NCBI GenBank assembly: GCA_025464735.1 | Contig: JAODMX010000202.1 | Location: 1-6,888, forward strand | Origin: Frondihabitans sp. | GTDB taxonomy: Bacteria > Actinomycetota > Actinomycetes > Actinomycetales > Microbacteriaceae | DNA: 6,888 bases | Reading direction: 5' to 3' | Shown: positions 6,056 to 6,888 of the stretch, in pieces | Layout: the number at the start of each line of letters is the position of its first letter | How positions within the stretch are numbered: the stretch's first letter is position 1 | The notes under the pieces: model-generated | Databases searched by the model: none | What the model saw: the letters and a program-made list of their open reading frames with translations, nothing else | Told to the model about the DNA's origin: nothing | Position numbers and translations under genes: made by a program

Positions 6056-6888
6056 TCAGCCCTTGAGGCCGGCGAAGGACATCCGGTCCTGGATCTGTCG
6101 ACTGAGGAGGCCGTAGACGAGCAGTGGCGGCCAGACCGACACGAAGATGGCGCCGACGAGGTAGCCCCAGTAGACGGTGAAGTTCCCTTGGAAGGACGCG
6201 AGCCCCACGGGAACGGTGAAATTCGCGGGCGACTGGAGGTACACGAGCGGGAACAGGAAGTCGTTCCAGATCCAGAGCGCGTAGACGACGCCCACGGTGG
6301 CGAATGCTGACCGCGTCATCGGGAGGACGACGCGGAACATCACCGTCAGGAGTCCGGCGCCGTCGATGCGCGCAGCTTCTTCGAGTTCCTTGGGAACGGC
6401 GAGGAACGCGGCCTGGAGAAACAGGATCGCGAAAGGTGCCCAGCTGAGGTACTGCAGGATCAGCGAGACGAGAGTGTCACTCAGTCCGAAGTACGACATC
6501 TGGAGGGCGGAGGGCAGCACGATGGTTTGTGCGGGGACGAGCTGGCCTGCCACGAAGATGCCGAAGAGGATGACCTGCCCCTTGAACTTGAGGCGGGCGA
6601 ACGCGTACGCCGCCATTCCTTCGATGATGAGGATCCCGGTGACCGAGACGAGCGTGACGATCGCGCTGTTGAGATAGAGCTGTCCGAAGTTCGCCGACTG
6701 CCAGGCATTGACGATGTTGTCGAAATTGAACGTGGTCGGCCAGGAGAAGGGCGTGCCGACGATCGCCGTCGACGTCTTGAACACGCTCATTGTCAGCCAC
6801 AGGATCGGAAACAGGATCCCGATCGCCAGGAGACCGAGCCAGGCGTAGGAGATAACGCGGCTGGGAAGAGAAAACCGTGCGAACTTCA
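6056..6888 (-). CDS. Carbohydrate ABC transporter permease, MalG type (5' end beyond the window)
   Basis: 276 residues are visible and the frame stays open to the right edge, so the start lies off the window. An ATG at 6790 is internal: the codons before it encode the first membrane helix (YAWLGLLAIGILFPILWL). Six hydrophobic segments can be counted in all, including LYLNSAIVTLVSVTGILII, VILFGIFVAGQLVPAQTIVL, a stretch around QYLSWAPFAILFLQAAFL, VVYALWIWNDFLFPLVYL and GYLVGAIFVSVWPPLLVYGL. Between the fourth and fifth is the EAA loop (EAARIDGAG, visible residues 170-178), which contacts the ATPase subunit. WPTTFNFDNIVNAW after the first helix and the C-terminal KG are also typical of the MalG/COG0395 group. 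It would form the membrane channel with a MalF-like partner and a solute-binding protein, presumably encoded upstream beyond the window. The glycosidase gene follows 31 bases downstream. Confidence 0.95.
   Translation of the reverse strand, partial: KFARFSLPSRVISYAWLGLLAIGILFPILWLTMSVFKTSTAIVGTPFSWPTTFNFDNIVNAWQSANFGQLYLNSAIVTLVSVTGILIIEGMAAYAFARLKFKGQVILFGIFVAGQLVPAQTIVLPSALQMSYFGLSDTLVSLILQYLSWAPFAILFLQAAFLAVPKELEEAARIDGAGLLTVMFRVVLPMTRSAFATVGVVYALWIWNDFLFPLVYLQSPANFTVPVGLASFQGNFTVYWGYLVGAIFVSVWPPLLVYGLLSRQIQDRMSFAGLKG

Noticed and set aside
4906..6066. Plus-strand open frame of 386 codons
   Set aside because: It mirrors the glycosidase gene in the antisense frame and shows no recognisable domain.
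6477..6790. ATG at 6790 as the real start of the permease
   Set aside because: The frame continues to the window edge and the upstream codons encode the expected first transmembrane helix.

Overview
The window is a GC-rich (clearly above 60% by eye, strong G/C at third codon positions) bacterial chromosome segment packed with carbohydrate-catabolism genes. GTG starts, 4-base gene overlaps, LacI-family regulators with operator-like palindromes and multiple GFO/IDH/MocA dehydrogenases suggest an actinomycete, perhaps a Microbacteriaceae-like soil or plant-associated genus. That placement is inference; there is no rRNA or marker gene to confirm it.

Layout, left to right: (1) 1-407, minus strand, the N-terminal part of a LacI-family regulator that runs off the left edge, with a promoter and palindromes in 408-500. 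(2) 501-3726, minus strand, three consecutive GFO/IDH/MocA-family oxidoreductases. In transcription order these are a 396-aa levoglucosan/3-keto-glycoside-type dehydrogenase, a 330-aa IolG-like inositol 2-dehydrogenase homologue, and a 349-aa dihydrodiol/xylose-dehydrogenase-like enzyme. They are joined by GTGA and ATGA stop/start overlaps. (3) 3727-3825, a divergent control region with a TTGACA-type promoter for the oxidoreductase operon, a LacI-type operator made of three abutting 7-bp half-sites, and a -10 box that probably gives a leaderless transcript for the regulator. (4) 3826-4845, plus strand, a complete LacI-family repressor. (5) 4870-6024, minus strand, a cytoplasmic cellulase-like TIM-barrel glycosidase. 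(6) 6056-6888, minus strand, a MalG-type ABC sugar permease whose first residues lie beyond the right edge.

A coherent reading is a regulated uptake-and-degradation locus. An ABC importer (rest off the window) brings in a glycoside or oligosaccharide, and the glycosidase without a signal peptide cleaves it inside the cell. The three NAD(P)-dependent dehydrogenases then oxidise, and perhaps re-reduce, the sugar or cyclitol moieties. The central LacI protein likely represses the oxidoreductase operon and possibly its own gene and the transporter operon. The substrate cannot be read from the sequence; an inositol derivative, an anhydrosugar or a C-/O-glycoside processed through a keto intermediate are the leading possibilities. 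No RNA genes, mobile elements or CRISPR arrays were seen.
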